Of a stretch of 64,000 nucleotides of DNA, positions 36,871 to 44,776 are shown in pieces. Position 1 is the first letter of the stretch, and every line of letters begins with the position of its first letter. Origin of the DNA: JBBRMW01 sp965246845. Lineage in GTDB: Bacteria; Chloroflexota; Anaerolineae; Aggregatilineales; UBA2796. The stretch is from assembly GCA_965246845.1 (NCBI GenBank), contig CBDFFR010000012.1, positions 496,001 to 560,000 on the forward strand, in the 5' to 3' direction. The notes beneath the pieces are model-generated. The model had not been told where the DNA came from, did no database searches, and saw nothing but the letters and a program-made list of their open reading frames with translations. A program made the position numbers and the translations under genes.

Positions 36871-37741
36871 ACCAATGGTGCAAGTCATAAAGAAAACTGA
36901 GCAATGCTGACCTTGAAGGGGTCAGCCGCAGGGTCGAGTTGACGAGAGAGCTTGACCAAGACGTTAAACATAGCAGCGGTGTAGGCAAAACGGGCAATCA
37001 GGTGCGGCAACCGACGATGGAACATTTTCTTGGCATGACAGATGACCGTCAACAGAGAGAACGTGGTTTCGACGGCCATACGCTCATTCCAGGTTCCCTT
37101 AGGACAAAGTTTGAGGTTGGCTGGGATGCCGTTTTTAGCGCGGAAGCCGAGGTCAGCCAAGATGACGCCTTCCTCTGCAAACAGAGAAACGACATCATGA
37201 AAAGTGTTGTCGAAGCGGTTCATTGTATCGTAGGACCAGCCAATCACATGACCGTAGGTGTTGAGTACCCAGCACAGTTTCATGCCGATACTCCAGCGTC
37301 CTTTGTCGCGTCCTTTCTTGCCAATTTGCTGCCTGGTGCGTCCTGCGCGGATTGGAAACAGCAGTTCAATTGGGTAACTATCCACCACGTTTAGGACGCT
37401 CGGCGCATCCAACAACTCGTCACACAAATATTGGTATTCAACCAAGTTGCGCCCGACCGTTGTGCGGTCCGGCAACCCGCCAAACAAAGCGTCGTAATCA
37501 CGCTTCAACCATCGATAGAACGCCCGAAAGTGTCCACCTTTAAGTGCAAACAGCAGCCCTATCGTCACTACCTCACTCGGATATAGTTTGGCTTGTGCCA
37601 CTTTCCGCACCTGACCCAGCTCATCATCGACGGCGCAGAAGATTCGGATGATAATCTCTTCGGTAGTCATGATTAGTCTCAACTTTGGTGTAGTTACCGC
37701 AAGTTTGGCGCTTTTTCATGACTACTTCAACTTGCACCACT
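36871..37741 (-). mobile_element. IS982-like element nested in IS630 copy B
   Basis: GGTTAGTA is repeated directly at 36863-36870 and 37742-37749, an 8-bp target-site duplication confirmed by comparison with the unbroken copy A. The ends share the inverted TGGTGCAAGT with a slight offset. Size and transposase fit the IS982 family. Confidence 0.8.
36885..37682 (-). CDS. IS982-like transposase
   Basis: The 265-residue protein starts MTTEEIIIRIFCAVDDELGQV and contains PSEVVTIGLLFALKGGHFRAFYRWL, both usual at the N-terminus of IS982-type enzymes. LNVVDSYPIELL carries the first Asp, VILADLGFRAKNG the second, and WNERMAVETTFSLLTVICHAKKMFHRR the Glu. The end HLIARFAYTAAMFNVLV fits too. The frame is intact from 37682 or the nearby ATG at 37670, so this element may still be active. 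Confidence 0.75.
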   Translation of the reverse strand: MRLIMTTEEIIIRIFCAVDDELGQVRKVAQAKLYPSEVVTIGLLFALKGGHFRAFYRWLKRDYDALFGGLPDRTTVGRNLVEYQYLCDELLDAPSVLNVVDSYPIELLFPIRAGRTRQQIGKKGRDKGRWSIGMKLCWVLNTYGHVIGWSYDTMNRFDNTFHDVVSLFAEEGVILADLGFRAKNGIPANLKLCPKGTWNERMAVETTFSLLTVICHAKKMFHRRLPHLIARFAYTAAMFNVLVKLSRQLDPAADPFKVSIAQFSL

Positions 37742-38817
37742 GGTTAGTAAGTACCTCATCAATGGAACGCTGTAGCTCGTCGAGTGAGCGATGGAGACGA
37801 TTGGCAACGGCGAGGTTCTTGAAGTGCAGCCAGAAGCGCTCGATAGGGTTGAGAAAAGGGCTGTACTTGGGCAACCACAGGACCAGAATGCGGTCTTGAA
37901 AAAGGGCGAGCGCGGCTTGGGTCGCCAGGCTGTGGTGGTAGGAGGCGTTATCCATCACGAGAATGAGGTGCTGACGGGGGTAAACCGTCGTCAGGTGTTC
38001 AAGGAAGTGAATGAAAGTCTCACTGTTTTTATGGGCGGCGGTCAGCGCTTCAACCGAGCCGGTGTGCCAGTTGTAGGCACCAAACACATGCAGAAAGTGC
38101 GGACTGCCGGGTGCGGGAACCAGCGTGCGTTGTCCACGCCGCGTCCAGCAGCGACGCGGCGGCGGGTGCAGGCTTACGGTCGTTTCGTCCACAAAGAGGA
38201 GTTCGGTATGGGCAATGGGGTTGACTGGGATGTTTTTTTGAGCCAGTCCAGCACCTGCGCTGCCGTCTCCTGTGCCGGACGGTCTTGCAGGTGGCGCAGG
38301 TCATGTTTGGATGTCTTCCAGACGTAGCCCTGCCGACTCATCAGCGCTCGAAAGCGGGTATAGCTCAACAGAATATCCGTCTGCTCCGCCAGGTACAAGC
38401 GCAGCCGATTGAGCGTCCAAATCGTGAAGGGCAGTCCCACCGTGCGCGGGTCGAGCGCCAGCAATCGCTCCAGTTCACTCAGCTATGCCTGGTTCGCCTT
38501 TGCTGGACGTCCGCTGCGCTGTCCGTCGCGCAACCCACTGATGCCACCCTCCCGCCAGCGTTTGTGCCAGGCGTAAATCGTGTTGCTCGTCACCAACACC
38601 ATCTGCGCTACTGCGTCCGGTGTATGTCCCAGATGTAACAACCGGACGGCGATGGCTCGTTGCCGCACCTCTGGCTCCGCGGCGTGGTTGATTGCCTCTT
38701 CCAACGCCTTGAGTTCTTGCTCGTTGAGTGTATACGTTAGTCGTTTGCCCATCCTGCCATTTTATCGCAGTTGCCTGACTTTCGTCTACTGGCTTAGCGG
38801 TAGTTTGTTGACTTGGG

Positions 38818-40135
38818 TTAAGCAGAACTATAGAAGTGGATGCCAAGGCCGGCATTGAGGCGGTCGAGTAAGCGTTGAAGTGAGACAGGAACAGGTCGTG
38901 GAGAAAAAGCGCGCTAAAAGCGTGTGAGCCAAACGGCAGGCTGTAGCCAAGCGCGGACTTGTCGCAGGGTTTGCGGCCAAGACGGGATCGGAAGCGTGTC
39001 CAAAGCAGGTATCGGCTCAAGAGCGGACCCAAGTTGGGACAAGGACGGTGGCAGGAAGTTCAGAGCAGTGGATTCTGCATGAAAAAGCTGCCACCAACAA
39101 AAGGAGAAGGCGCAGAAGACGAGTATCCAATGTCGGCGGATAGCAATATCGCTTCGCACCTGGTAGTGTGCCCAACCCAGAGCGTGTTTCACTTGTTTGT
39201 AGCTTTGCTCGACCCAGGAACGCAAGCTATACAAGCCGACAATCTCGCTACAAGGTAGGGGGTGAGTGGATGCGTTTGGTCAGTCGAAGCCTCAGGAGCG
39301 GGTAAATTCGTGATGAGATACCATGTGGTCAGCGCTGGCAGGTGTGTGGGGTCGGTGGTGGCGACGATGGCACGCAACGAGCGTTGTGGACCAAATGGAC
39401 CCGCTACTACGTCAAGTGCCCACCAGGTTTCGGTATGTCCATCGCGAAAAGCGCGTACGACCGGAACCCAGGCGGTGTTCGGCTGGGTTGGATGCCAGTG
39501 GGTGGCCCGTGCGACTTCCTGTAATGAACCAGGGGTCCCCGGTCGATGCCACCATGAGTAAGTTGGTTTGAGAGCTAATACATAGCCCGCCCCAAGCTGC
39601 TCCAAAGCGTGCCGAAAGCTGCGGTCTTCCCCATAGAAGCTGTCTGCAACCACCGCGCGGAAAGGGATACCGCTGCATAGCGCTCGGGCTACTAATTCCA
39701 CCCCAATTTTCAATTTGGTACGGAACTCAGGATGGTTTTTGCCTCCTTCAAACCAAGCTGCAGGCGTGTAGGGTTCCACGTCCAGCGGATAGTAGACCTT
39801 CGCATCAGCCCACAAACTGGTTACTGATACCACACCATTATCAATCTTTCCCAAATTTGCTAGATATTGACGTCCTACATGCGCCGTTTTATGCCCTGCT
39901 TTGCGGTCGCCCGTTTCGTCAATCACCAGCACACCGTCCGCATTTGGGGTTAATTCCGGGGTCTTGACCAACAGCGCAATTCGACGTTCATTGACCGCTC
40001 GCGCATCCCAACAGGATTCGGAGACCCACCACTGCAACCGTTGCGCAGGCGCATCTTGTGCGCCTACCACGGGTTCCGTGTTCGCCAGCCCAGTTAACGT
40101 TTTGTTGCGTTCCTCGGCCAGCAATAATCCGCTTA
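38818..40135 (-). pseudogene. IS701-family transposase, truncated, frameshifted and with amber codon
   Basis: The frame starts inside the gene at 40135 (LLLAEERNKTLTGLANTEP), since the first part is missing at the edge of the IS5 element. VLVIDETGDRKAGHKTAHVG (first Asp), VVADSFYGEDRSFRHAL (second Asp) and LYSLRSWVEQSYKQVKHALGW (Glu) are present. A shift in a C5 run near 39255 separates Glu from the rest, and TAG at 38916-38914 sits where Trp is expected (RF-stop-RAFS). The natural end is TAA at 38820-38818. It is a different IS701 member from the one at 1-630. Confidence 0.85.
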
Positions 40136-41017
40136 GAGGCTGTTTGAAAAAACCTGTTCGGTAGAATTGGAAGTACCACCGACCAATAAACCAAACAGGT
40201 ACAGCAAGTGTGGCGCAAAGGGCAGAAATATACCAGTGAGTTGAGCGATGAGCAGTGGGTGCGACTGAAAAGGTACCTGCCAGATAGACAAGGCGAACGC
40301 GGACGACCGATGAAACTGGAACTGCGCGCAGTGGTGAATGGGATGTTGTACGTGCTGAAAACAGGCTGTCAGTGGGCGACGTTGCCAGCGTGCTATCCGG
40401 CCTGGCAAAGTGTGTACTATCATTTCCGTAAGTGGTGTCGAGATGGGACGCTTGAGCGCTTGCAACGGGCTTTACGCTATGAGGCTCGCCATGCGGTTGG
40501 TCGTCCCGTCCACCCGAGTGCGGCTATCCTCGACAGCCAAAGCGTGAAAACGACCAGTGTAGGTGGAGCGCGCGGGTACGATGCGGGCAAGAAAGTGGTT
40601 GGCCGCAAACGGCATATTCTAGTGGATACGCTCGGCAACTTGTTGAGTGTCGTCGTCCATCCGGCTGACTTGCAAGACCGCGATGGGGCGGTGCTACTTC
40701 TGGCACGCACCTCCGATACCCTGCGCACGCGCTTGCGCTGCATTTGGGCTGACGGTGGCTATCGTGGCAGACTCAGCCTGTATTGTGGTCAGGTTTGCCG
40801 TGCCGTGCTTTGCATCGTCTTGCCTCCGCCCGACGCTTCTACCTTCATCTTGCTCCCGCGTCGCTGGGTCGTTGAGCGTACCTTTGCGTGGTTTGGTCAC
40901 TTCCGCCGTCTCAGCAAGGATTTCGAGCGCTGCCCTCGTTCCAGCGAAGGCTGGCTTTGGTTCGCTGATGCCATCCGCCTTCTCAAAACCCTTCCGCCCT
41001 AATTTTCAAATGGCCTC
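40136..41017 (+). mobile_element. IS5-family insertion sequence
   Basis: Ends GAGGCTGTTTGAAAA and the complement of GAGGCCATTTGAAAA bound an 882-bp element; flanks are TTA on the left and TAA on the right. It separates the broken IS701 gene from the repair operon. Confidence 0.8.
40208..41002 (+). CDS. IS5-family transposase
   Basis: The 264-residue protein has the N-terminal DUF4096-type domain (LSDEQWVRLKRYLPD, ELRAVVNGMLYVLKTGCQWATLP), AAILDSQSVKTTSVGG (first Asp), GYDAGKKVVGRKRHILVDTLG, CIWADGGYRG (second Asp) and RRWVVERTFAWFGHFRRLSKDFE (Glu in the Y/W-R-E motif). The DDE triad is complete and the frame is unbroken, so the element is probably active. The start is GTG at 40208. Confidence 0.92.
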   Translation: MWRKGQKYTSELSDEQWVRLKRYLPDRQGERGRPMKLELRAVVNGMLYVLKTGCQWATLPACYPAWQSVYYHFRKWCRDGTLERLQRALRYEARHAVGRPVHPSAAILDSQSVKTTSVGGARGYDAGKKVVGRKRHILVDTLGNLLSVVVHPADLQDRDGAVLLLARTSDTLRTRLRCIWADGGYRGRLSLYCGQVCRAVLCIVLPPPDASTFILLPRRWVVERTFAWFGHFRRLSKDFERCPRSSEGWLWFADAIRLLKTLPP

Positions 41018-41036
41018 TAACACCGGGCAATTTGTT

Positions 41037-41648
41037 TCAATTTAATTCAATGGGTTGCACGTGCCCGTTACTCAAATCGGTCACAGCGGCGGCGAACGCG
41101 GCGTAATCATCGACCGGGAGCGTGAGATAAACCGTGATTTCGCCCGCGAATTCTTCCGCGTCGATCACGGCATTGTGCGCTTTCGCGAGCAACTTCACGC
41201 GCTCGTACAGCGGATAGGCGAAGGTCAGCCCGATTTGTTTGAGCGCGATTTTCTGGCGTACCGGGAGTGCGACGAGCGCCTCACGCGCGGCATCTCCGAA
41301 GGCACGCACGAGGCCGCCCGTACCAAGTTTGATCCCGCCGAAATAGCGCGTGACGGTGATCACCACGTCGCCCAAATCCGCGCCCTTGATCACAGCAAGT
41401 ACAGGCGGTCCGGCGGTCCCGGCGGGTTCGCCACCGTCGCTCACACCCTCGGTGATGCTTGCACCGTAGCCGATTTTGAAGGCGTAAATATGCGAGGACG
41501 CATCCGGGAACCCGGCGCGCACATTCGCGATGAACTCCCGCGCCGCCGGAACAGTCTCCGCAAAGCCAATCGTAGCGATGAAGCGTGATTTGTTCACTTC
41601 CGTTTCGATGCGCGCCGTCTCTGCGGGGATCGGATAGCGCGTACTCAC
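41037..41648 (-). CDS. yigZ: YigZ/IMPACT-family protein
   Basis: The 203-residue protein has the UPF0029/IMPACT N-terminal domain: IETEVNKSRFIATIGFAETV, DASSHIYAFKIG, GVSDGGEPAGTAGPPVLAVI and VVITVTRYFGGIKLGTGGLVRAFG, then a DUF1949-like C-terminal ferredoxin-fold domain. The family is related to translation-stress regulators, and its bacterial role is unsettled. Its start overlaps the recJ stop by four bases (ATGA), so it is the last gene of the repair operon. It ends ten bases or so from the IS5 element, and no terminator remains, perhaps because the insertion removed it. Confidence 0.9.
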   Translation of the reverse strand: MSTRYPIPAETARIETEVNKSRFIATIGFAETVPAAREFIANVRAGFPDASSHIYAFKIGYGASITEGVSDGGEPAGTAGPPVLAVIKGADLGDVVITVTRYFGGIKLGTGGLVRAFGDAAREALVALPVRQKIALKQIGLTFAYPLYERVKLLAKAHNAVIDAEEFAGEITVYLTLPVDDYAAFAAAVTDLSNGHVQPIELN

Positions 41649-43945
41649 CCGAAAATCGATTCAATAGGTGCGGTTCGGAAGAAGACGCGATAGGCGCGCA
41701 CTTCCTCGAAGGCGCGCGCGACCGGGTGGCGCAATAAATCCGCGCTCCCCGCAGCGCCTGATTTGTGCGGCGCGGCGAACTGCACACTTTCCGCATCGGG
41801 AAACTGCGGCGCATCCATCCAACCGACCTCGACAAGATAGCGCAGCATCGCGCGGACGAGCGACTCCGGGAGCGCCAGCCGCGCGTACAATTCACGGACC
41901 GGGATATGCCCTTCACGTTTGTTGACCACCGCGACGATCACGCCCGCGAGCAGCGTCAGCGCCGCATCGATGTTATCCTGCTTCGGCGGCTCCATTCCAA
42001 CCAAAACAATGACTTTCGATTGCGTCCTATCCAGCGCGACGGCGAGGTGCGCGGCGGAATGCGGCGCGGTATAAATCAGGAGTGGCGCGCCGGGAGTGAG
42101 TTCGTGCAGCATCACGCCCGCGCTCTCCGATTTTGGCAGCCCTTCCGACCAGATTTGCAGGTTCGGATATTCGGCTTTGGCCTGAGCGAGCGCGGCGGCG
42201 AGGTCCATCGCGCGCAGGTCAATGATTTGGCGCTCTGGCTCCGCGGAAAGCTGTTCAGTTGGCGCGACCTGCCGCAGCGCAACCAGCGTCATCACGACCT
42301 GCCGCTCTTCGCCCTTCAACCCGACCGTATACGCGATTTCGACGTACCCGGCAGGCGGCTCGCTTTCACCGCTGTTCCACCAATACAGAAAATGCGGGTG
42401 GCCGTCGCGGTCCAGCAGCGTAATCAGGCGGTGGTCGTGCGCGCGATCCAGAAATTCCGAACGGTGGAAGAGCAGCCCGCCCGCGTGAAACACCGGAGCC
42501 GGATTGCCCTCCCCGAAGGGCGCGAAGCGATCTAGCGCTGCGGCAAATTCGGGCGTGGCGTCCGGTAGCGGCAATTCACCATCAAGCATCAGCGGCGGTT
42601 CGGCCTGCTGACCGCGCGGTATAGCACGGTCGAGCGCATCACGGAAGGCCGCAATACTCGCGACAGAGAGCGATACGCCCGCCGCACCCGCGTGACCGCC
42701 CCAGGTCGTGAGCAGGTCCCCGGTTTTGTTAAGCGCGGCCAGCAGGTCAATCCCCGCCGCCGAACGCGCCGAGCCGCGCGCCCGGTTCGGTTCCGCGCTG
42801 CTGCTGTTCAGGAGGATCGCGGGCTTGCCATAGCGCTCCGCGAGCCGACCCGCCACCGGACCGAGAACGCCGCTGTGCCATGTAGGATCATACAAGACGA
42901 GCGCGGCGCGGTTCGCCCAATCGTCGTGCGCGCGCAGCACCGCCTCCGCGCTCGCCTGCACTTCGGTTTGCAAGGCGCGGCGGCGCAGGTTGAGCGAATC
43001 GAGCTGCTGTGCGAGCAGGGTTGCGTTTTTGCGGTCGGGCGCGGTGAGCAGCCGCACCGAAGTAAATGCGCTGCCCAGCCGCCCGGCGGCATTCAGGCGC
43101 GGCGCGATCTGGAACGCGATTTCTTCGGCGGTGAGCGCTGTCCGTTTGAGGTTCGCGCTCTCGCACAGGGCGCGCACGCCAAGCCGCTCCGAAGCGCGCA
43201 GCGCGGCGAGTCCGCGTTGCAACAGGTAGCGCGTATCGCCCGTCAGCGGCGCGAGGTCCGCGACAATGCCGAGCGCGACCAGATCGAGCAGCGCATCAGG
43301 CGCAGACTTGCCGAGCGCGGAGTACAAGGCGCGTACCAGCATATACGCAACACCGACACCCGGCAGCCCCGCCAGCGGATGATCGGGTGGCAGGCGGTGC
43401 GGGTTGACTACCGCATCGGCCGCGGGCAGGCGACCTTCCGGCGTGTGGTGGTCGGTGATGATTGTCGGCACGCCGCGCGCTTTCGCGAGGTCCACCGCCG
43501 CAAACGCTGTAATCCCGGTATCGCAGGTCAGGAGCAGCGCGGGATCGTCGGCGTTCAGCCGAGTTTCCAGCATATCCACGCCGACGCCATGTGAATCCGC
43601 CACGCGGTCGGGGATATGCGCGCGAACTTCCGTGAGCGGAGAGAGCGCATCAAGCAGGAGCGCGGTCGCGGTCTGGCCGTCGGCGTCGAAATCGCCCCAG
43701 ATCAGGATGCGCCCGTGCGCCTCAATCGTCTTTTGGAGTAATTCGACGGCAAGGGTCATATCCGGGAGTGCTTCCGGCGCGGCGGGCGTATACGCTTCCA
43801 TATCGAGGAATGCCCGCGCCGCCGCCGGGGTCGCGCAGCCGCGCCGCACCAGCAAATCCGCGAGCAGCGGGAAGCCGCCGACCAGCTTGAGCAATTCCGG
43901 CTGGAGCGAATCGGGGTCGAATTCGGCCATGCGCCATACCGCCAT
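41645..43945 (-). CDS. recJ: Single-strand DNA exonuclease RecJ
   Basis: The 766-residue protein has the DHH phosphoesterase core: WGDFDADGQTATALL (motif I, D85, D87, D89), LLLTCDTGI (about 138-145) and IITDHHTPEG (D165, H166, H167). Then come NPHRLPPDHPLAGLPGVGVAY and the DHHA1 part, GGHAGAAGVSLS. It degrades single-stranded DNA 5' to 3' in recombination and mismatch repair. The last 200 residues are an extra region ending in a winged-helix-like segment (IPVRELYARLALPESLVRAM), not present in short RecJ. Start ATG 43945 lies three bases after the stop of the nuclease gene, so the two are coupled. Confidence 0.93.
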   Translation of the reverse strand: MAVWRMAEFDPDSLQPELLKLVGGFPLLADLLVRRGCATPAAARAFLDMEAYTPAAPEALPDMTLAVELLQKTIEAHGRILIWGDFDADGQTATALLLDALSPLTEVRAHIPDRVADSHGVGVDMLETRLNADDPALLLTCDTGITAFAAVDLAKARGVPTIITDHHTPEGRLPAADAVVNPHRLPPDHPLAGLPGVGVAYMLVRALYSALGKSAPDALLDLVALGIVADLAPLTGDTRYLLQRGLAALRASERLGVRALCESANLKRTALTAEEIAFQIAPRLNAAGRLGSAFTSVRLLTAPDRKNATLLAQQLDSLNLRRRALQTEVQASAEAVLRAHDDWANRAALVLYDPTWHSGVLGPVAGRLAERYGKPAILLNSSSAEPNRARGSARSAAGIDLLAALNKTGDLLTTWGGHAGAAGVSLSVASIAAFRDALDRAIPRGQQAEPPLMLDGELPLPDATPEFAAALDRFAPFGEGNPAPVFHAGGLLFHRSEFLDRAHDHRLITLLDRDGHPHFLYWWNSGESEPPAGYVEIAYTVGLKGEERQVVMTLVALRQVAPTEQLSAEPERQIIDLRAMDLAAALAQAKAEYPNLQIWSEGLPKSESAGVMLHELTPGAPLLIYTAPHSAAHLAVALDRTQSKVIVLVGMEPPKQDNIDAALTLLAGVIVAVVNKREGHIPVRELYARLALPESLVRAMLRYLVEVGWMDAPQFPDAESVQFAAPHKSGAAGSADLLRHPVARAFEEVRAYRVFFRTAPIESIFG

Positions 43946-43948
43946 CGA

Positions 43949-44776
43949 CTACAGCTCCGCCTCTTCGATCCACGCCGCGCCACTGGCGCGCAGTGTTTCC
44001 GGTTCGACTTCCCTTACGGAAGCCGTCACGACGGAACGCTTGCAGAGCGTGCGATAGTTGCAGCGCGTACACTGGCGCAGGTCGTCCGTGAGCGGCCATG
44101 TATGCCCGTCACGCTGGAATAGGTCCACGCGGTCGATCAGGCGCACGAGTTGCAGGCGCACGCGGTCGTAAGCATCGTTATCAGGGAGGCGTATCCGCAC
44201 TGGCTGGTCGGGCGCTTCCGCAAACCAGTAGAGCAGCGTGAGCGCAGTGGCGGGGATTGCACCGCCGTACAGCCGCCGCAGAGCATCGCGCGCGACCGTC
44301 AGATAAACCGCCGTTTGCAGCCGGGTTTGCAAAACCGCCGCCTCGACCGGATGGCCCGTCTTCCAATCGCAGATCACGATCTCGCGACCGGGATCAACGG
44401 TCACGAGATCGAAGCGCGCCATCAGCCGCTTGCCCGCAAGCGCGATGCTATAGGTCGCCTCCGGCCTGCGGATCACGGTCGGCAGATGGAGCGCGGGTAG
44501 CGCGGATTGGAACGCAGCGAACCACGCCGCGACCTTCGGATCGGCAGGCACAGGTGCAGGAATATCCAGAATATGACGCTGCACGAGGCGGTGAAACATC
44601 TCGCCGCGCTGTGCCGCCGCATCCACTTCATCCAGCGGTTCGAGACGCGGCGCAGGCCAGGGCTGCCGTTCGATATGACGCAACTGGAAGCGCCGCGCGC
44701 AATCCTCGAAGTCATTCAGATTGGCCTGATTGAAATGAAACTCCGGCGGGTATTTTTCAGCAATGCGCTCAAGCAC
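43949..44776 (-). CDS. Stand-alone Fe-S PD-(D/E)XK nuclease (AddB/RecB type)
   Basis: From GTG 44776 the protein has 275 residues and overlaps the helicase stop by eight bases. It contains RGEMFHRLVQRHI (about 58-70), a conserved His region of RecB nucleases. FDLVTVDPGREIVICDWKTG follows, with D123 and the D137-W-K139 motif, and then TRLQTAVYL, the QxxxY motif. Four Cys (C26 in DFEDCARRF, then C236, C239 and C245 in QCTRCNYRTLC) match the one-plus-three spacing of the 4Fe-4S cluster that locks AddB and Cas4-type nucleases. In AddAB this domain is fused to a helicase; here it is a separate gene beside two helicase-like proteins and probably docks on them. Confidence 0.85.
   Translation of the reverse strand: MLERIAEKYPPEFHFNQANLNDFEDCARRFQLRHIERQPWPAPRLEPLDEVDAAAQRGEMFHRLVQRHILDIPAPVPADPKVAAWFAAFQSALPALHLPTVIRRPEATYSIALAGKRLMARFDLVTVDPGREIVICDWKTGHPVEAAVLQTRLQTAVYLTVARDALRRLYGGAIPATALTLLYWFAEAPDQPVRIRLPDNDAYDRVRLQLVRLIDRVDLFQRDGHTWPLTDDLRQCTRCNYRTLCKRSVVTASVREVEPETLRASGAAWIEEAEL

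Larger units (their letters stand above)
36801..38752 (-). pseudogene. IS630 transposase, copy B, split by an IS982-like element
   Basis: Translations of every shared part equal copy A, including the amber codon (38483-38485) and the A7 frameshift site. The last codons lie at 36801-36862, separated from the rest by the inserted element: after LTNQ the open frame runs into foreign sequence (WCKLK). Here the stop is TAG, because the third base after the duplicated TA is the flank. The catalytic Glu lies before the break, so only the C-terminal 20 residues are separated. Confidence 0.85.
36804..38794 (-). mobile_element. IS630-family element, copy B, with nested IS
   Basis: The element is 1991 bp; subtracting 871 bp of nested IS and 8 bp of duplicated target leaves exactly 1112 bp, the length of copy A. 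TA dinucleotides at 36802-36803 and 38795-38796 mark the target. It has cut the gene fragment at 36598-36801 on one side and lies next to a broken IS701 element on the other. Confidence 0.9.

Noticed and set aside
42692..43594. Long plus-strand frames opposite recJ, the helicase genes and the Lhr gene (for example 300 codons at 42692-43594).
   Set aside because: They are antisense shadows caused by high GC content: rich in Arg, Ala, Gly and His, with no ribosome sites and no recognisable domains.
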